A stretch of 64,000 bases of DNA from Tipula vernalis (GCA_958295665.1 OY282558.1:49483389-49547388); one strand, 5' to 3'. Shown: positions 12,403 through 24,400, counted from the first letter of the stretch. Translations and numbers: made by a program. The notes: generated by a model from the sequence alone, not told the origin.

Positions 12403-12644
12403 CGTTACGTTTTTACCTCGTTTAAGTTTACTCTATCGCGTTCCAAATACTAATAATCCAATTCGATCTTGTTCGCCTTTTTATATACATAAACCAAACT
12501 TCTCGAAAGCTCATGATTTTTCTAGTTAGAATAGCGTAGAAACATTACGTAACAATTTTTATCATGGAAAATTCCATTTAGTACAATAAAATATTGAGCT
12601 ATTAGTTTTACTTATTCTATTACACACTAAGTGTCACCGTCACA
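12403..12644 (-). repeat. 5' LTR of the deleted gypsy element (internally shortened)
   Basis: Only about 240 bases against 481 for the related solo LTR. It matches both ends of that LTR but lacks its middle: the join falls right after GATAGAGTAAAC, in the stretch downstream of the TATA box. Confidence 0.75.
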
Positions 12645-12654
12645 TTATTTCTAT

Positions 12655-13135
12655 TGTGACAGTGACACCTAACGTGTGATAGAATAAGTTAAACTAATAG
12701 CTCAATGTTTTACTGTACTAAATGGAATTTTCCATGATAAAACAGTTCTAAATGTTTCTACACTATTCTAACTAGAAAAGTTATGAACTTTCGAGAAGTT
12801 TGGTTTGTGTATATAAAAAGGCGAACACGATTGAATTGGATTATTAGTATTTGGAACGCGATAGAGTAAACTTGTAAGATTATGAGTAATATTTGGTAAG
12901 CGATAATGTAAAGATTAAAAGGAATTAAAAAGTGATTTTGTGCGAAATAAAAAGTAAAAGTGATCAGTAAAATTTGAGAATAATTTATATAAAGTGATTT
13001 TGTGAATTTTTATTGATAAACTGTTTTGTAATAAATTTTGTGAAATAAATAAATTCGTTGGAGATAAATTAAATTGATTTTGTATTATTCACAATCCAGT
13101 GATATAACCTTGAGTGACAAGGCAAAAACGTAACA
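12655..13135 (+). repeat. Solo LTR, same family, opposite orientation
   Basis: It begins TGTGACAGTGACACC and ends AAAACGTAACA (TG...CA) and contains TATATAAAAAGG and AATAAA motifs. It is flanked by CTAT at 12651-12654 and CTAT at 13136-13139, a perfect 4-bp target duplication, with no internal region. This is the structure expected after LTR-LTR recombination. Confidence 0.88.
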
Positions 13136-13213
13136 CTATTTAATTCAAAAATATTAAGTGAAATTATATTAAATGGAATTATCTAATTAGTTATTTATAA
13201 TTTGAATAATTTG

Positions 13214-13745
13214 TTCTAGAATGTTCAAAATGTTCTAAAATGTCCCAGAAAGTTCCAGGCCTTCTAAGGGACTACCGGTTTCAAAATATTCGAGAATGTT
13301 CCAGACGATTCCATCGATGGACTTCCCATTCGCCAGAATATTCCTGAATATTCTAGAAGGCTAAGGAATGTTCCCAGAATGTGCTATAATATTCCAGAGT
13401 AGTATAGAATCTTCCAGAAGATTCGAGAATATTCTACAACATTCCAGAATTCTACAGAATCTTCCACAAGTTTTGAGAATGTTCTAGGACTTTCCAGAAT
13501 GTTCGAGAGTGCTCTAGAATGTTCCAGAATATTCGAGAATATTCCAGGATGTTCAAGTGCTTTCAGGTTCTGGACCTTCAAAGAGACTTCTGGTTCAGGA
13601 ATATTTGAGAATGTTCTAGACGGTGCTTTCCTAACAAAGGAACTTCTCGTTCTGGAACGTTCGAGAACATTATACAGTATTCTGGAATGTTCTAGAAAGC
13701 GGAAGTCCAGAATCTTCTGGAACATTCTCAAATATTTCATTATCC
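13214..13745. repeat. HSE-like repeat array (alternating TTCnnGAAnn)
   Basis: About 530 bases built from variants of TTCnnGAAnnTTC, such as TTCTAGAATGTTC (13214-13226). There are two perfect runs of five alternating units at 13336-13358 and 13522-13544. This is the consensus for heat-shock-factor binding (inverted nGAAn pentamers, three or more). It is followed by a TATA-rich stretch and sequence with AATAAA motifs, an LTR-like arrangement. Whether it binds HSF is inference. Confidence 0.75.
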
Positions 13746-13777
13746 TGTTGTGGTGGGGACACTTTCCAGCTCGGAAG

Positions 13778-13863
<86 letters not shown>
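13778..13863. repeat. (TA)n microsatellite
   Basis: About 86 bases of almost pure TA with one interruption near 13785. It sits between the HSE-like array and a possible transcribed region. Confidence 0.95.
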
Positions 13864-13865
<2 letters not shown>

Positions 13866-14059
13866 ACAGTGGCGAGACGCATGCGTCGGTAAACTGTAGG
13901 AAATTGATTAGAGCGGAACACGGAAAAGTGAAAGTGATAGAAAATAAATTAAATTTGTGTCAAAATTTTTAAAAGTAACAAGTGAAAATAAATAGCTTAA
14001 GGTAGTGAACAGTGTATTAAGTGGAATTTTAGTGTGTTAGGCAATATTAATTTTTAACA
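13864..14059 (+). repeat. Possible R/U5 part of an LTR (gypsy-like)
   Basis: Downstream of the TATA-rich stretch comes GACAGTGGCGAGACGC, then two AATAAA motifs (about 13942 and 13986), ending in TTTTTAACA at 14059. Together with the upstream array this resembles the U3-R-U5 order of a solo LTR, but no target duplication was found, so the element class is uncertain. Confidence 0.4.
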
Positions 14060-14070
14060 GGACACCGAAA

Positions 14071-14540
14071 ATGGGGGCCCATTAAAAAGCACTGTCAGAG
14101 ATTATGGCAAGGTTCGGCTATAAAGGTTATATAAGCCAAGGTATGGGGCACATTAACCAACAGAAGTCTTTTCGAAACGGAGGATTTGGAATCTTCTTAA
14201 TGGCCGTTTTGCACTATTGACCATTTTTTATTGGGGGCCCATTAACAAGCACTGCCAGAGATTAAGGCAAAGTTCGGCTATAAAGGTGATATAAGCCAAG
14301 GTATGGTCACATTAACCAGAAGAAGTTTTTTCGAAACGGAGGATTTGGAATCCTCCATTTCGAAAAAACTTCTTTTGGATAATGTGCATCCACACCTTGG
14401 CTTATATGACCTATATAGCCGAATCTTGCCCAAATCTCTGGCAGTATTTGTTAATGGGCCCCAACAGAAAATACTCAACATTGTAAGTGGAACACTGCCA
14501 TTAACAAGATTCCAAATTTTCCGTTTCGAAAAAACTTTTT
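14071..14540. repeat. Fold-back (palindromic) repeat cluster
   Basis: Two arms of about 114 bases (14232-14345 and 14349-14462) form a near-perfect hairpin centred at 14347 (GGAGGATT TGG AATCCTCC). A direct copy of the left arm lies at about 14071-14197. A fourth, partial, inverted copy (TTCCGTTTCGAAAAAACTTT) lies at about 14493-14540. The arms begin GGGGGCCCATTAACAAGCAC. This looks like a small non-autonomous fold-back element that has partly duplicated. Confidence 0.85.
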
Positions 14541-14609
14541 CTTCTAAGCTTTACATGGAAACACTCATTCAATTACGTTTTAATTGGAATTTCAAACCAT
14601 TTTTTTAAT

Positions 14610-16330
14610 TTGGATGTGTTTTGTTTGGAATCAAATAATTACGATTTATTTATTTGTTAGAAACTTAACCGAAAGAAATCTCTCAGTTCATTCCAATAAG
14701 AATTTTGTTTTGAGTATTTCAGAAACTTCACTTGTCGGTGTATTGAGAAAATGATGATTTAGTTAATGGTTCATTTTTCAATACACATTTGATAGGAGCC
14801 AGGCTGACTTTGTTCAATCGAAGCGAAAGTAACTCCGGCTAGTACAAAATAAACCGCTAGTGTATAAGATCATAATTGCCCATTACCGCCAACCAATCTT
14901 GACATATGATCAAGGAAATTATGTCACACATGCTAAAACTCCGAAACCAAACAAAGCGAAACAAATCAAATCAAAATTACAAATCACAATAAAACACACG
15001 CAAAATATTTGTATTATACGAATTTAGCGTGTATAGTATTTTTGTAATATGGTCTAATCAATTTTTATAGATCACAATTCAACAATATAAAATTATATAA
15101 CATGCGCGCAATTCCAAAAAATTATAAATTTTAGCCAAAATTACAGCATTATACAAATCTTTTTATTTAACAGCAGCCGATCAATTTTTACGATCTGATA
15201 TTGTTGTCCAATTTGTATTCATATTTAAATTATTTACAAAAAACTGAAAATATTTTATTAAATAAAATTATTGTAAAAGAAAGCATTTTCCATATGCAAA
15301 TTAATTATTCGTTTGTTAAAAGTGAAATTATTTATTTTAACATCTTGAATGGCTGGAAATTTAACATACTCGAGTGTTTGGTTGCATATTATATTCGAAC
15401 AAAATTCGATAATTAAAATTCTATAATTTTGGCAAAACGCGGTTGCATAAATCTTTAGTAATTTGGTGAAAGGGGTAATATAATCTGCGTGAAATTTTTT
15501 TTATCTATTATATAACTAATCCGACACTTTATACAGCGTGTTTGTTGCATACTAGAATAAACGACTTTGAACACTCCTAAAAACAGATCCTATATACATA
15601 AATCAATATGCCAAAAGCGTAACACGTTTTAAGAATTTAAATTATGTAAATAAAACCGGAAACACCCCTCGCATCCATATCACTCAAAATTCCAATGCTA
15701 TATATTTAATGCGCACGATTCATTTGCCATGTGAATACTTAAATAATTACTAAGATAATTAAGTACAATAAAATGAATCACAATAAATTAAATTCAAATC
15801 CACGTGAAAAACAAAAACATTTTTGCAGGTATCGAAGACATTTTTTATGCGAACCGGTAATATGTAGTAAGGGAAAATATTTTTTAAGACCATGTTTTTA
15901 AGCCATGATTTAATGGAGTGTAGAGCTCTATCAAAATCGGTAAAGAATAATATAAAATAAAATTCTATATGAAATATAAGACATTTGAAAGATAGCTGGC
16001 GTTCTGGCTTTTCTGCATTTTCAAGTGCTTATAAACTGAACTTAACAAGGGAGCTTAACAACTAAATTAGTTTTGAAGGTGAACAGTTGTTTGTGTTGTG
16101 ATTACAAAACATTTTAACTTCGGCCTGTGGCACTATAATCCGGTTTCACTGGGTAATTGGGAATTAATTTATTGTGACTTTTTTATTGTTCTTTACTGCT
16201 TAGGAAAAAATAATACCAAAATATATACCAAAAAAAAAAAATTAACAATAATTCAATATCCAATTCCCATTTGGGCTCTGGATTCCCTTCGCAGGAACAC
16301 CAGAACCCAATTTTCACTTCTCTTGGAAGA
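14610..16330. other. AT-rich intergenic sequence, nothing recognised
   Basis: No gene or RNA recognised in either strand. Confidence 0.5.
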
Positions 16331-16349
16331 ACCTGTCTGAATATCTGAA

Positions 16350-16420
16350 TGCCTGTATAGCCACAATATCTCGAGAACGGCTTGTCTGATTTGGAGTTTT
16401 TGTTGGCTACCAACCTATCT
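16350..16420. repeat. Copy 1 of a 60-base dispersed repeat
   Basis: Contains CACAATATCTCGAGAACGG, then CTTGTCTGATTTGGAG. A second copy, with TGTGATATCTCGAGAATGG then CTTGTCCTATTTTGAT, lies at about 17190-17260. Confidence 0.6.
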
Positions 16421-16559
16421 CTTGAAAAACGTTTGGAACCTCTACTTCAAGAGGATCGGGAATCTGCTGTATAATTTAACCCCAAGCCACGTGGTTTTAA
16501 CAAGCGATATTCGATCAACGTTGCACCAATTTTTTATATAATATGCTGCCAAATTTATA

Positions 16560-18780
16560 TATGCATGTAGTTTTTCAGACCATTTTGATTTGGGAGTTGA
16601 GCTGGGCGTTCAGTTTGGGTTTGAGTTAGGATTGAGTTAATGTTTGGGGTTAGGGTTGAGCTGGGTTTGAGTTTTGGTTGCTTCGAGGTTGAGTCGACGG
16701 TTCATTTAAAAATGTATTTGGGACTGAGTTGGGGGTTGAGCTGAAACTTGAATTGGTGATTGAGTTGGTATTTGCGCTAGAAGATTGTGTTAGGGTTGAG
16801 TAAGAAATATGTTAGGGTTGAGTAAAAGATTAAGCGGTTCAGTTTGGGATTGATTTGGGAGTTAAGTTAGAGATTAGATTGAGTTCGTAATTTTTCGTGG
16901 TTCTGATCACCTTGTCAGGTTTCAGCCCTTTATATTTTGACAGTTCATTTACTACTGAAAACCTCCTATCCAAACTCTAAATTTCTGTACTTCTACTCTA
17001 ATCGCAAAATAAGCATTAAAAAAATGAATATTTAGAAGGCCGAGTTTCAAAGATGTTAACTGCGATACAGAGGGTCCAAATGTTATTGAATCCAGTAAAG
17101 AATAACCAAAAAAATTTTGTTGGTTCCAAATCATTTTTCTCGACATTTTCAAAGTCGTTGAATCTGAAAAAACAAAAAAAAAATGTTTGTCATTGTGATC
17201 GATTGTGATATCTCGAGAATGGCTTGTCCTATTTTGATTTATTTTTTTCGCCAATCAGTTTCTGAGGTCAAGGCGGATAGTTAAAAAGTTTTTGGAAACT
17301 GTACGTCGCCCAACGGAGTTGGACGTTGAGTTAGGGTTAAGTTGGGTTCCAATTGGTGGTTGAGCTGAGGTTCAAATGGAGTAAAGTTTAGGTTCGGTTA
17401 GGGTTCAGTGAGCGCTTCAGCTGAACATTTATTTGTGTGTTAAATGGACGGTTGAATTGGAGTTAACCTGAGTTGAATTCACGTAAACATGTGGCTTTTA
17501 AAGGGAGCAAGGTGATTTGATTTTAAGACCAAGGTGATTTGGGAGTTCAATTTGGCGTGAGTTTGGGGTTGATTTAAGGGTTGGGTTTAAGGTTGAGTTG
17601 GAGTTGGACTAAGGCTGAGTTCATGTAGTTGGTGTAGTTTTTCGAGCCGCCTTGATTTGAGGATTGAGTTGAATATTGAATTTGTGGTTAAGTTGATGGT
17701 AGAGTTGGGTGGTTGAGTTTGGATTGGGTTGAATTAATAGAAGCTAATAGAAATTTAGTTTTCGGCCCGTGATGGTTTATTGATTGAGTTTGATGTTGAG
17801 TTGAAGGTTGAGGGAGAGTTGTGGGTTGAGTTGGAAGTCAAGCTACTTGAGTTTAAGTATGCGTGTATTTTTTCGGACTATGTTGATTTGGGGATTGAGT
17901 AGGGCGTTGAGTTTACGGTTGAGTTGAGGGAGAAATTTGTGGTCGTTAAATTGTGGATTTATTTGGAGGTTGAGTTGAAATTTGAGTTGGAAGTTAGCTG
18001 GCCTTGTTCTGAGTTTAATTCATACAAGCTTGCTCCCTTTCGGACAGTGTTGATTTGAATTTTGAGTTGACGTTTTTTGAGAGTTGCGCTGAGAGTTGAA
18101 TGTTTATAGGGTGTTGATTTGTGACTGGGCGAAGTTGGTTCTGTTGGGGGATTAATTTGGAGGATATGGATTAATTTAATTTGTTCATGTACTCATTTAG
18201 TTTTCGAACCTCATTGACTTAGCGTATGAGTTGAACGTTGATTTTGGGTTTGAGTTTGGGGTTGAATTGAGGGTTGAATTGGAGGTTTAGTTGTAGGTTA
18301 TGTTAAGGTTGAGTTATGATTGAAATTAGTGTTGGGTTGAGGGGTGAATTGAGTTCAAATTAGGTTTGAATAGGGTTTGAGTTGAAGTTGAGTTAGATTT
18401 GAGCGAGAGGTCCAGTTGGGGATTAATTTGGAGTCGAATCTAGGGTTTAGTGGAAGGTAAAATTGAGTTAATTTGAGTTGAGTTCATAGATGCTTGTAGC
18501 TTCCGAATCGAGTTAATTTCGGGATTGAGTTGACCATTGTGTATGGAATTGGGGAATTATTTGGGAAATGATTCGTTGATTGAGTTTGAGGTAACCTAAC
18601 AGCAGGGTTGATCTAACAGGTAATTTGGCGTTGACTTGGCGATTGAGGTGAGGGTTGGTTTAGAGATTGATTTGGTGGGTTGCGTTGGGTCGGAGATTGA
18701 GCTGAAGATTGAGTTACAATAAGATGTGCAGATAAGGATTGATTTGGGAGTTGAAATAATTTTCCGGGTGGAAGTTCTGA
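16560..18780. repeat. GTTGAG-rich degenerate minisatellite with higher-order units
   Basis: About 2.2 kb dominated by variants of GGGTTGAGTTG at roughly 10-14 base spacing. It is interrupted by about 360 bases of other sequence (16920-17280). Superimposed is a longer unit containing CATGTAGTTTTTCGGACC, then TTGATTTGGGGATTGAG. It recurs near 16563, 17500, 17625, 17750, 17860, 18020, 18195 and 18490. There is no open reading frame through it on the plus strand. Confidence 0.85.
17190..17260. repeat. Copy 2 of the 60-base dispersed repeat
   Basis: See 16350-16420. This copy lies in the interruption inside the minisatellite. Confidence 0.6.
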
Positions 18781-18799
18781 ATATTTACTTCCACACATT

Positions 18800-20017
18800 T
18801 TAAAATATCGAAATTCAGTGCGAGTCGATTATTAAAATTTTAAAAGATTTTAAATCGTTAGTTTAGAACCTTTTTTAAGTGTTGTTTTGTTTTTAATTCT
18901 AATTATCAAATTATGGGAGTTTAAAAAATATCAAGCTTTGCCAAACATTATTCATAATCGGTTTTTTCTTGTAAGTTGTAATATCAAACGGGAAATTCCA
19001 AAACAGTTTAAAAAAAACCTTTTGGCTCAGTTAAAATATCATAAACCGTCAGTTCTATAAGATGCTCAAACGAAAAGCTCGTAATTAGTTAATCTGCGAA
19101 TGTTTCTTAATTTCAACATCATTTGAACTAACTGTTGTATGATTTAAGTTGTCTGTGCCTGTTCTCCTCTACACGCTTCAAATAGGGCTTGTTATGAATG
19201 CGAACATCAAACTAAATTTAAGGTTGGTTAATCTTCATCTTTGATTTTTAGGTGATCTTGCGACATATTCCTCTTTATACTACGATAGGAGCATAATTGT
19301 TACCTCAACTCTAAATGAACAACTATTTAGTTGGTAAACATGTAAAGCAAGAAATAGATGATTAGGCAGCAATTAGCTACCGTTCCCCGCGATTCTGATT
19401 ATATTGAAAACAGTGGGTAACTTTTCGTAATCAAAACTAGCTCTGTGGTATGAACCAAATATGTACCGTTCAGGGAGCCATAATTGAAATCAACATTATT
19501 CATTAAAGTGTTTATTGTAAGCCTACAAGGTACTGTATTTGGCACAAATGTAGAAGAATGATTATGATGTGAAGAAAAATTTAGGTGAACAGGTAAATCA
19601 CGACCAAAATGGGATTGGAAAAATGTATGGGGATAAAAGATTATGAGCTTCGTTCTGGTCTGTAAGACTTAATCGATTTAGTTCTTTAGTTCAACATTTT
19701 TGCCTTATACCTAATCAATTGGATTCAAAAAAAATTTAATATTTTTGCTGCTCATTTCGGCTAAAAGGCATACAGAAGAAAAACTCAACAAACTCAGAAA
19801 AATCACTAATGAACATGTTAAAGTGGTTATCACGATTTATCGGAAAAATAATCCTTAAAAATAGCTGGTTCTTGAGTGCAATGCATGCAAAAGGAAATTC
19901 AAATTTTTCAGTACAAAATCAAGGCGTAAAGCAAAAATATTTTTGTTTAGTATCACCATCATCAATTTTTTAGCCAAGCTACTTCTCCCATGTCGTAACA
20001 ACCAATATTTAGGCAAC
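18800..20017. other. AT-rich intergenic sequence, nothing recognised
   Basis: No gene, RNA or clear repeat seen. Confidence 0.5.
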
Positions 20018-20021
20018 TTAA

Positions 20022-21414
20022 CCCTTTTGGAGACACCAGGGTCTGGCCAGACCCTTTTTGTATTTTTTTGCATTATTTTGATATTTATAATTTCCCCATC
20101 GTCAAAATATTCCATGATATCCTCAAGCTACTAGTTTTGAACAGATATATGAAAAAACTACCAAAAATAGGTGGGTGGTCGAGAGTTTAAAGGGCATCGT
20201 AAAATTCTAGTCATATTCGAAACACAAGGGTCTAGCCAGACCCCATACACATTTTATATGAAAATAACGAGAACGAGCAACGGAGGAAGAAGAAGACGTT
20301 GATATTTTTGCTGTCGAAGCAGATTCCGACGAAGATGCTGATTCTATACCAAATGAAGATAACGCATTGGGTATAGAAGCAGAGCAGGAATTAGAAATTC
20401 AACAGACGTATGAGATAAAGCTGCACCAATTAGGGATATGTGGAATTTGTTAAAGAAAATTTGGAAAGGAATTATCGACCACTTAGTGATATTACCATAG
20501 ACGAACAATTGTTTCCATATCGTGGGAGGACGAGGTTTACTCAGTGCATACCGTCTAAACCTGCGAGGTATGGAATAAAAGTATGGTGGGCATTCGATGC
20601 AAACACACACTAGCCATTACAAGGAAATATTTATACTGGTAAAGATGCAGGTATAGAACGGGCCGTTGATCGAGGGCAAAATGAAATATTGCGTTTGGCG
20701 TTGAGGTATTCGAACTCGGGAAAGGCAATCGTGGCCGATAATTTTTTTACTACCTTACAAGGGTGTAAACGCCTCAAAGAGGCGAAGCAGCAAAACATGT
20801 ATTCCACCTGAAATGAAAAAAAATTCCTCATGGCCAGTACATTCATCAATATTTGGGTATCACCAAAAAAAAGTAAAGTAGAAAAATGATCCTACAGTGA
20901 TTCAAGAACGTAATTGGTGATCTAAAAAAGCCAGAAGCAATTATTTATTATAATAAAACCAAAAGTGGCGTCGACGCAATGGACCAAATGTTAAGCCATT
21001 TCACCACAAAATGACGAACAAAAAGAAGGACTTTGGCATTCTTTTATAACATAATTGACATTATGGGATTGGCGAGTTATATCATCTACAAAGAAGTGAA
21101 CCATTACAAAACAACAGATGCTCGCAGGAAATTTTTGTTTTCGCTTTCAGAAACTCTAGTTTGTCCGTAAATAGAAGCTCGATGTAACAATCCACAAGTA
21201 ATAAAGCAATTTTCGTGTCGATCGGCAATAATAGGCCCATTACCAGTAAAAATTAAGACTTTATAATATATCACAGCAAATTGATTAAGTTCCACTATTT
21301 TTTCAGCAAACAACACCCGTTGTGAAATGAAACTAAACTTAATTTTACGTATAGGGGTCTGGCCAGACCCTTGTGTTTCCAATGTGAAAATACAATGTGG
21401 GGTTCACACAAGGG
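20022..21414 (+). mobile_element. piggyBac-type DNA transposon, decayed
   Basis: Seen: it is flanked by TTAA at 20018-20021 and 21415-21418, the piggyBac target duplication. The ends start CCCTT and finish AAGGG. Sub-terminal palindromes GGGTCTGGCCAGACCC lie at about 20040, about 20228 (one change) and about 21356. The latter two sit in longer inverted repeats that share GAAACACAAGGGTCT. The interior holds a frame-broken transposase. At 1.39 kb it is shorter than full elements (usually over 2 kb), so part of the gene is deleted. Confidence 0.92.
20290..21180 (+). pseudogene. piggyBac transposase remnant
   Basis: Family-typical pieces occur in different plus-strand frames. An acidic N-terminal stretch is near 20300-20400. 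TIDEQLFPYRGRTRF with the first catalytic Asp is near 20500. IVADNFFTT with the second is near 20737. KSGVDAMDQM with the third is near 20973. A YNIIDIMGLASYIIY segment is near 21040. The three Asp motifs survive, but stops and frame changes separate them. The enzyme would cut and paste at TTAA; this copy cannot. Confidence 0.88.
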
Positions 21415-21418
21415 TTAA

Positions 21419-24400
21419 ACTTCTCATTTTTTTTTTTTTTCATCTACACATTACACTACCACTTGCAAAAACGAATGTCCGCTAATGTTTAGAAAGGAAT
21501 ATAGAAGCTTTCTTTTGTGATTATTCTTCTTTTGAGATTTTATTTAAAACCTGTATGGTTTCTTATGTATGTTTGTATGTACATATGTTTCAAATTTGTG
21601 TTCCAACAACTTACTATGCTTTTTTATTTGGAGCCATACTAAAAATTAAAAATAAAAGCCATTATTTTAAAACGTCATAAAACAATACTTAAAACGACCT
21701 ACTCAAATGTATAGGGCCAGTAATATACAGAGTACAGGTTTACCCTTCTTTAACAAGATATAGTTAGATCAATATCACATCGAGACCTATTATGATTGTG
21801 AATGCTTTTCTCGCTTCGATATCATATCGACTGGCAAAATTATGAATATCGCTTGAAAATCGTTATTGGTCGTAAAATTGCAATTTTGTGCCGATGTTTG
21901 TTGATTCTCACATCACCTTGACATCATTGACATTGCGTAACTCAATTTCTTGCAAATTTCGACTAATATCCAGATAAGAAGATATTTCTCAATTTATAGA
22001 AATCATTAACCCATAATATCGAATAATCCGTAATATAAAATTTATAATATCTCAACGGCAGACAAATCACGAATAAGCTTAAAAACCTCCAAACACCTCA
22101 TAAATATCGAATATCTCGATTTATCACTAATTCTTTAACAAGATGAACAACTAAAGCAAAAAAAAAAAAATCGATGCCAAGCTACTTAACACTATTCACA
22201 TCCAAAAATTCAGATTAATCCAAAACGCTCGAACACTAAATCTCATAAAATATCAAAAATTCCTATCTCGTTGGCCGACTACTGCGATTTTATGAATTGC
22301 AAGGTCTATCTCGCAGCTCATATCTCGAAATACGAGAGATTCATAATCGGTACCCATAGAAGTTACCCTAGCAAGTGAAATTGACAAATGAGTTACGATT
22401 TGGAAGCTTTCAGTTCCGCCAGGTGGTGTCGTTTGTTGAGTAAAATCACCGTGATATTTACTGAAGAACCCATTTTTTCGAAAAGTTACTTCGCTATGTA
22501 TGTGGCGGATTGCCAAAATCTCTAATCTACAGAATTTTTTATTTAACTAATTATTGTTTAGAACGATATGTTACCAAACGAAGTTGTAAACCCCCCTAAT
22601 ATTTTTCATTTTACGCAGGTGTTCACTAATAACATCTACGAGTACAATAAAAAATAAATAAATTCTGCGAAATTTTCTGCTAAATATTTTACTAATAAAA
22701 TACGTAAAGTTCCTTTCCGGACATGCTCGCAAGACCATCAGCAAGCTTAATGATTCCAAAAGCAAAACATTTGCTTTACCCATCTCAATAACTCAGTGTC
22801 GGCCTGTAACATTTTAGCTTCAAGAAATGGAATGCTAAATTCTTAATTTAAAATAGCAAACTGCTTAAATTCTACCTTAAGTTACTAAAGTTGTTAGCGC
22901 ATCAAGTTTTAATTTAGTTTCAATTAACAATTTTAAACCCCAAAATAAACGCCTTTTGATAAAGTGTCTCGAGTTCTTTAACGAATTATTGATACAATCT
23001 TCCAAATGTGTGCCACACCTGAACGGCAGTTATACAACTAAAAAAATTGTTACTATATACGTTAAGAATGTCATTCACAATATTCTTACCTAATTAAAAT
23101 CATTTGCGTATTTAAATCAATCAAGACCTTGAGTTATTTTTCCACCTAACTCCATATATTAGATTATAGTGAGATATCAATCATCTATAATAAGACGACT
23201 TCTAATTTATTCAAATCACATTTTATGAATTTGCGCTTAATTTCTTACAGCCGCAAATACCGCATTTTGTTGTTTTTCATCTCATGTAGTTAGAAGTGCC
23301 TAACATAGGCATAAGTTGTTTTTGTTTGTTTAAACGATATACCATATACATACCTACATAACATTTTTATGCAGATTAAAGTGTTTTCGCCAATTGCGAG
23401 AAAAGTCGCGCGTCATCAAATATATTTAATACAAATAAAAACAAAAACAAATTTCAAAATTAATTGAGTTTCCCATTAAATTACCATACACACATTCACA
23501 AGCAAATATTTTGATCAAAACAAGTATGTACATTGAAGTGGTTATGGCGTTGTTGTGTTGCGATAAAAACAACAACAAAAATACAAATTACGCGCTCGCT
23601 TATATGTTATCGCATCACACAAATTAATAATAATTTCGCGCGCTCTGTCGCCTAATCACCATAACATGTGTTTATTTTATTAGGTCAATGCTAAGGTCAA
23701 GTTTTTTATTTATTACAAATACTTTACGAATAATTAATCATTTTGCGTTATGTCGGATTATCGTATCGTAATGTTGCGCAACATCAATTATCAAATTGCA
23801 ATATGTTGTATGAAAATAAAATGCTACGATTTAGTATACATTCAGGGGATTTATTTTTTACTTGCCTGATACTATCGTGATAGTGTAACATATTTAACGA
23901 ATGAATGTTTTGAGTGTTTTTAAATGGTTGCGATTAATTTTATAACAAATTTTCTGTTAAATATTTCTAAATGGATTAGGTCGGTCTACACGAAAAATGC
24001 TGGTAACAGAATTTGTTATAAAGTGAAGCTGTTTGTTTTGTATGCATTCCGATTTTACTCATTTGAGTTTAAGAAATTGGTCTAACAGATTTACTAACAC
24101 CTAACCAAAAATTAATAAGTGTTAAGTTACTGGTTTGAGTTGTTTTACATTTAGCCAAAACCCAAAAATTACTAGTTTCAAATTCAATAATAATATTGTA
24201 CGTTGAGCAAACTTATTGTTCAGCTCCTAAATGAGAATCGCCCAAAATTACTAATTACTGTATGACATCTGGTGAATGATTCTAAAATCTTGAGCTATTT
24301 GTGTAAATTTCTAAAATGATTCTGAATATCTTTTCAATTGGCATCAAAATGAATAAGTCCATTTATTTTATCTATGATTTTTAACTCACCGGCCTTGTAC

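Larger units (their letters stand above)
10040..12644 (-). mobile_element. Ty3/gypsy LTR retrotransposon, internally deleted copy (LTR - gag - protease fragment - LTR)
   Basis: Seen: related LTRs in reverse orientation lie at about 10040-10437 (3' LTR) and 12403-12644 (5' LTR, itself shortened). Both contain the GGAATTTTCCATGATAA and TTGGTTTGTGTATATAAAA blocks. Directly inside the 5' LTR is a primer-binding-site-like ATTGGTGAC (about 12393-12402, minus strand). A purine tract GTGAGGGGTAG abuts the 3' LTR. The interior is only about 2 kb and runs from gag into a protease-proximal segment, then to the element's 3' end. Reverse transcriptase, RNase H and integrase are missing. It can move only by help from intact relatives, if at all. 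Confidence 0.85.

Noticed and set aside
13670..13921. 83-codon minus-strand frame with a long Tyr-Ile repeat
   Set aside because: It is the translation of the (TA)n microsatellite.
23390..23700. GC-containing CGCGCG patches in AT-rich DNA as a possible promoter
   Set aside because: No initiator, TATA box or adjacent coding frame seen.
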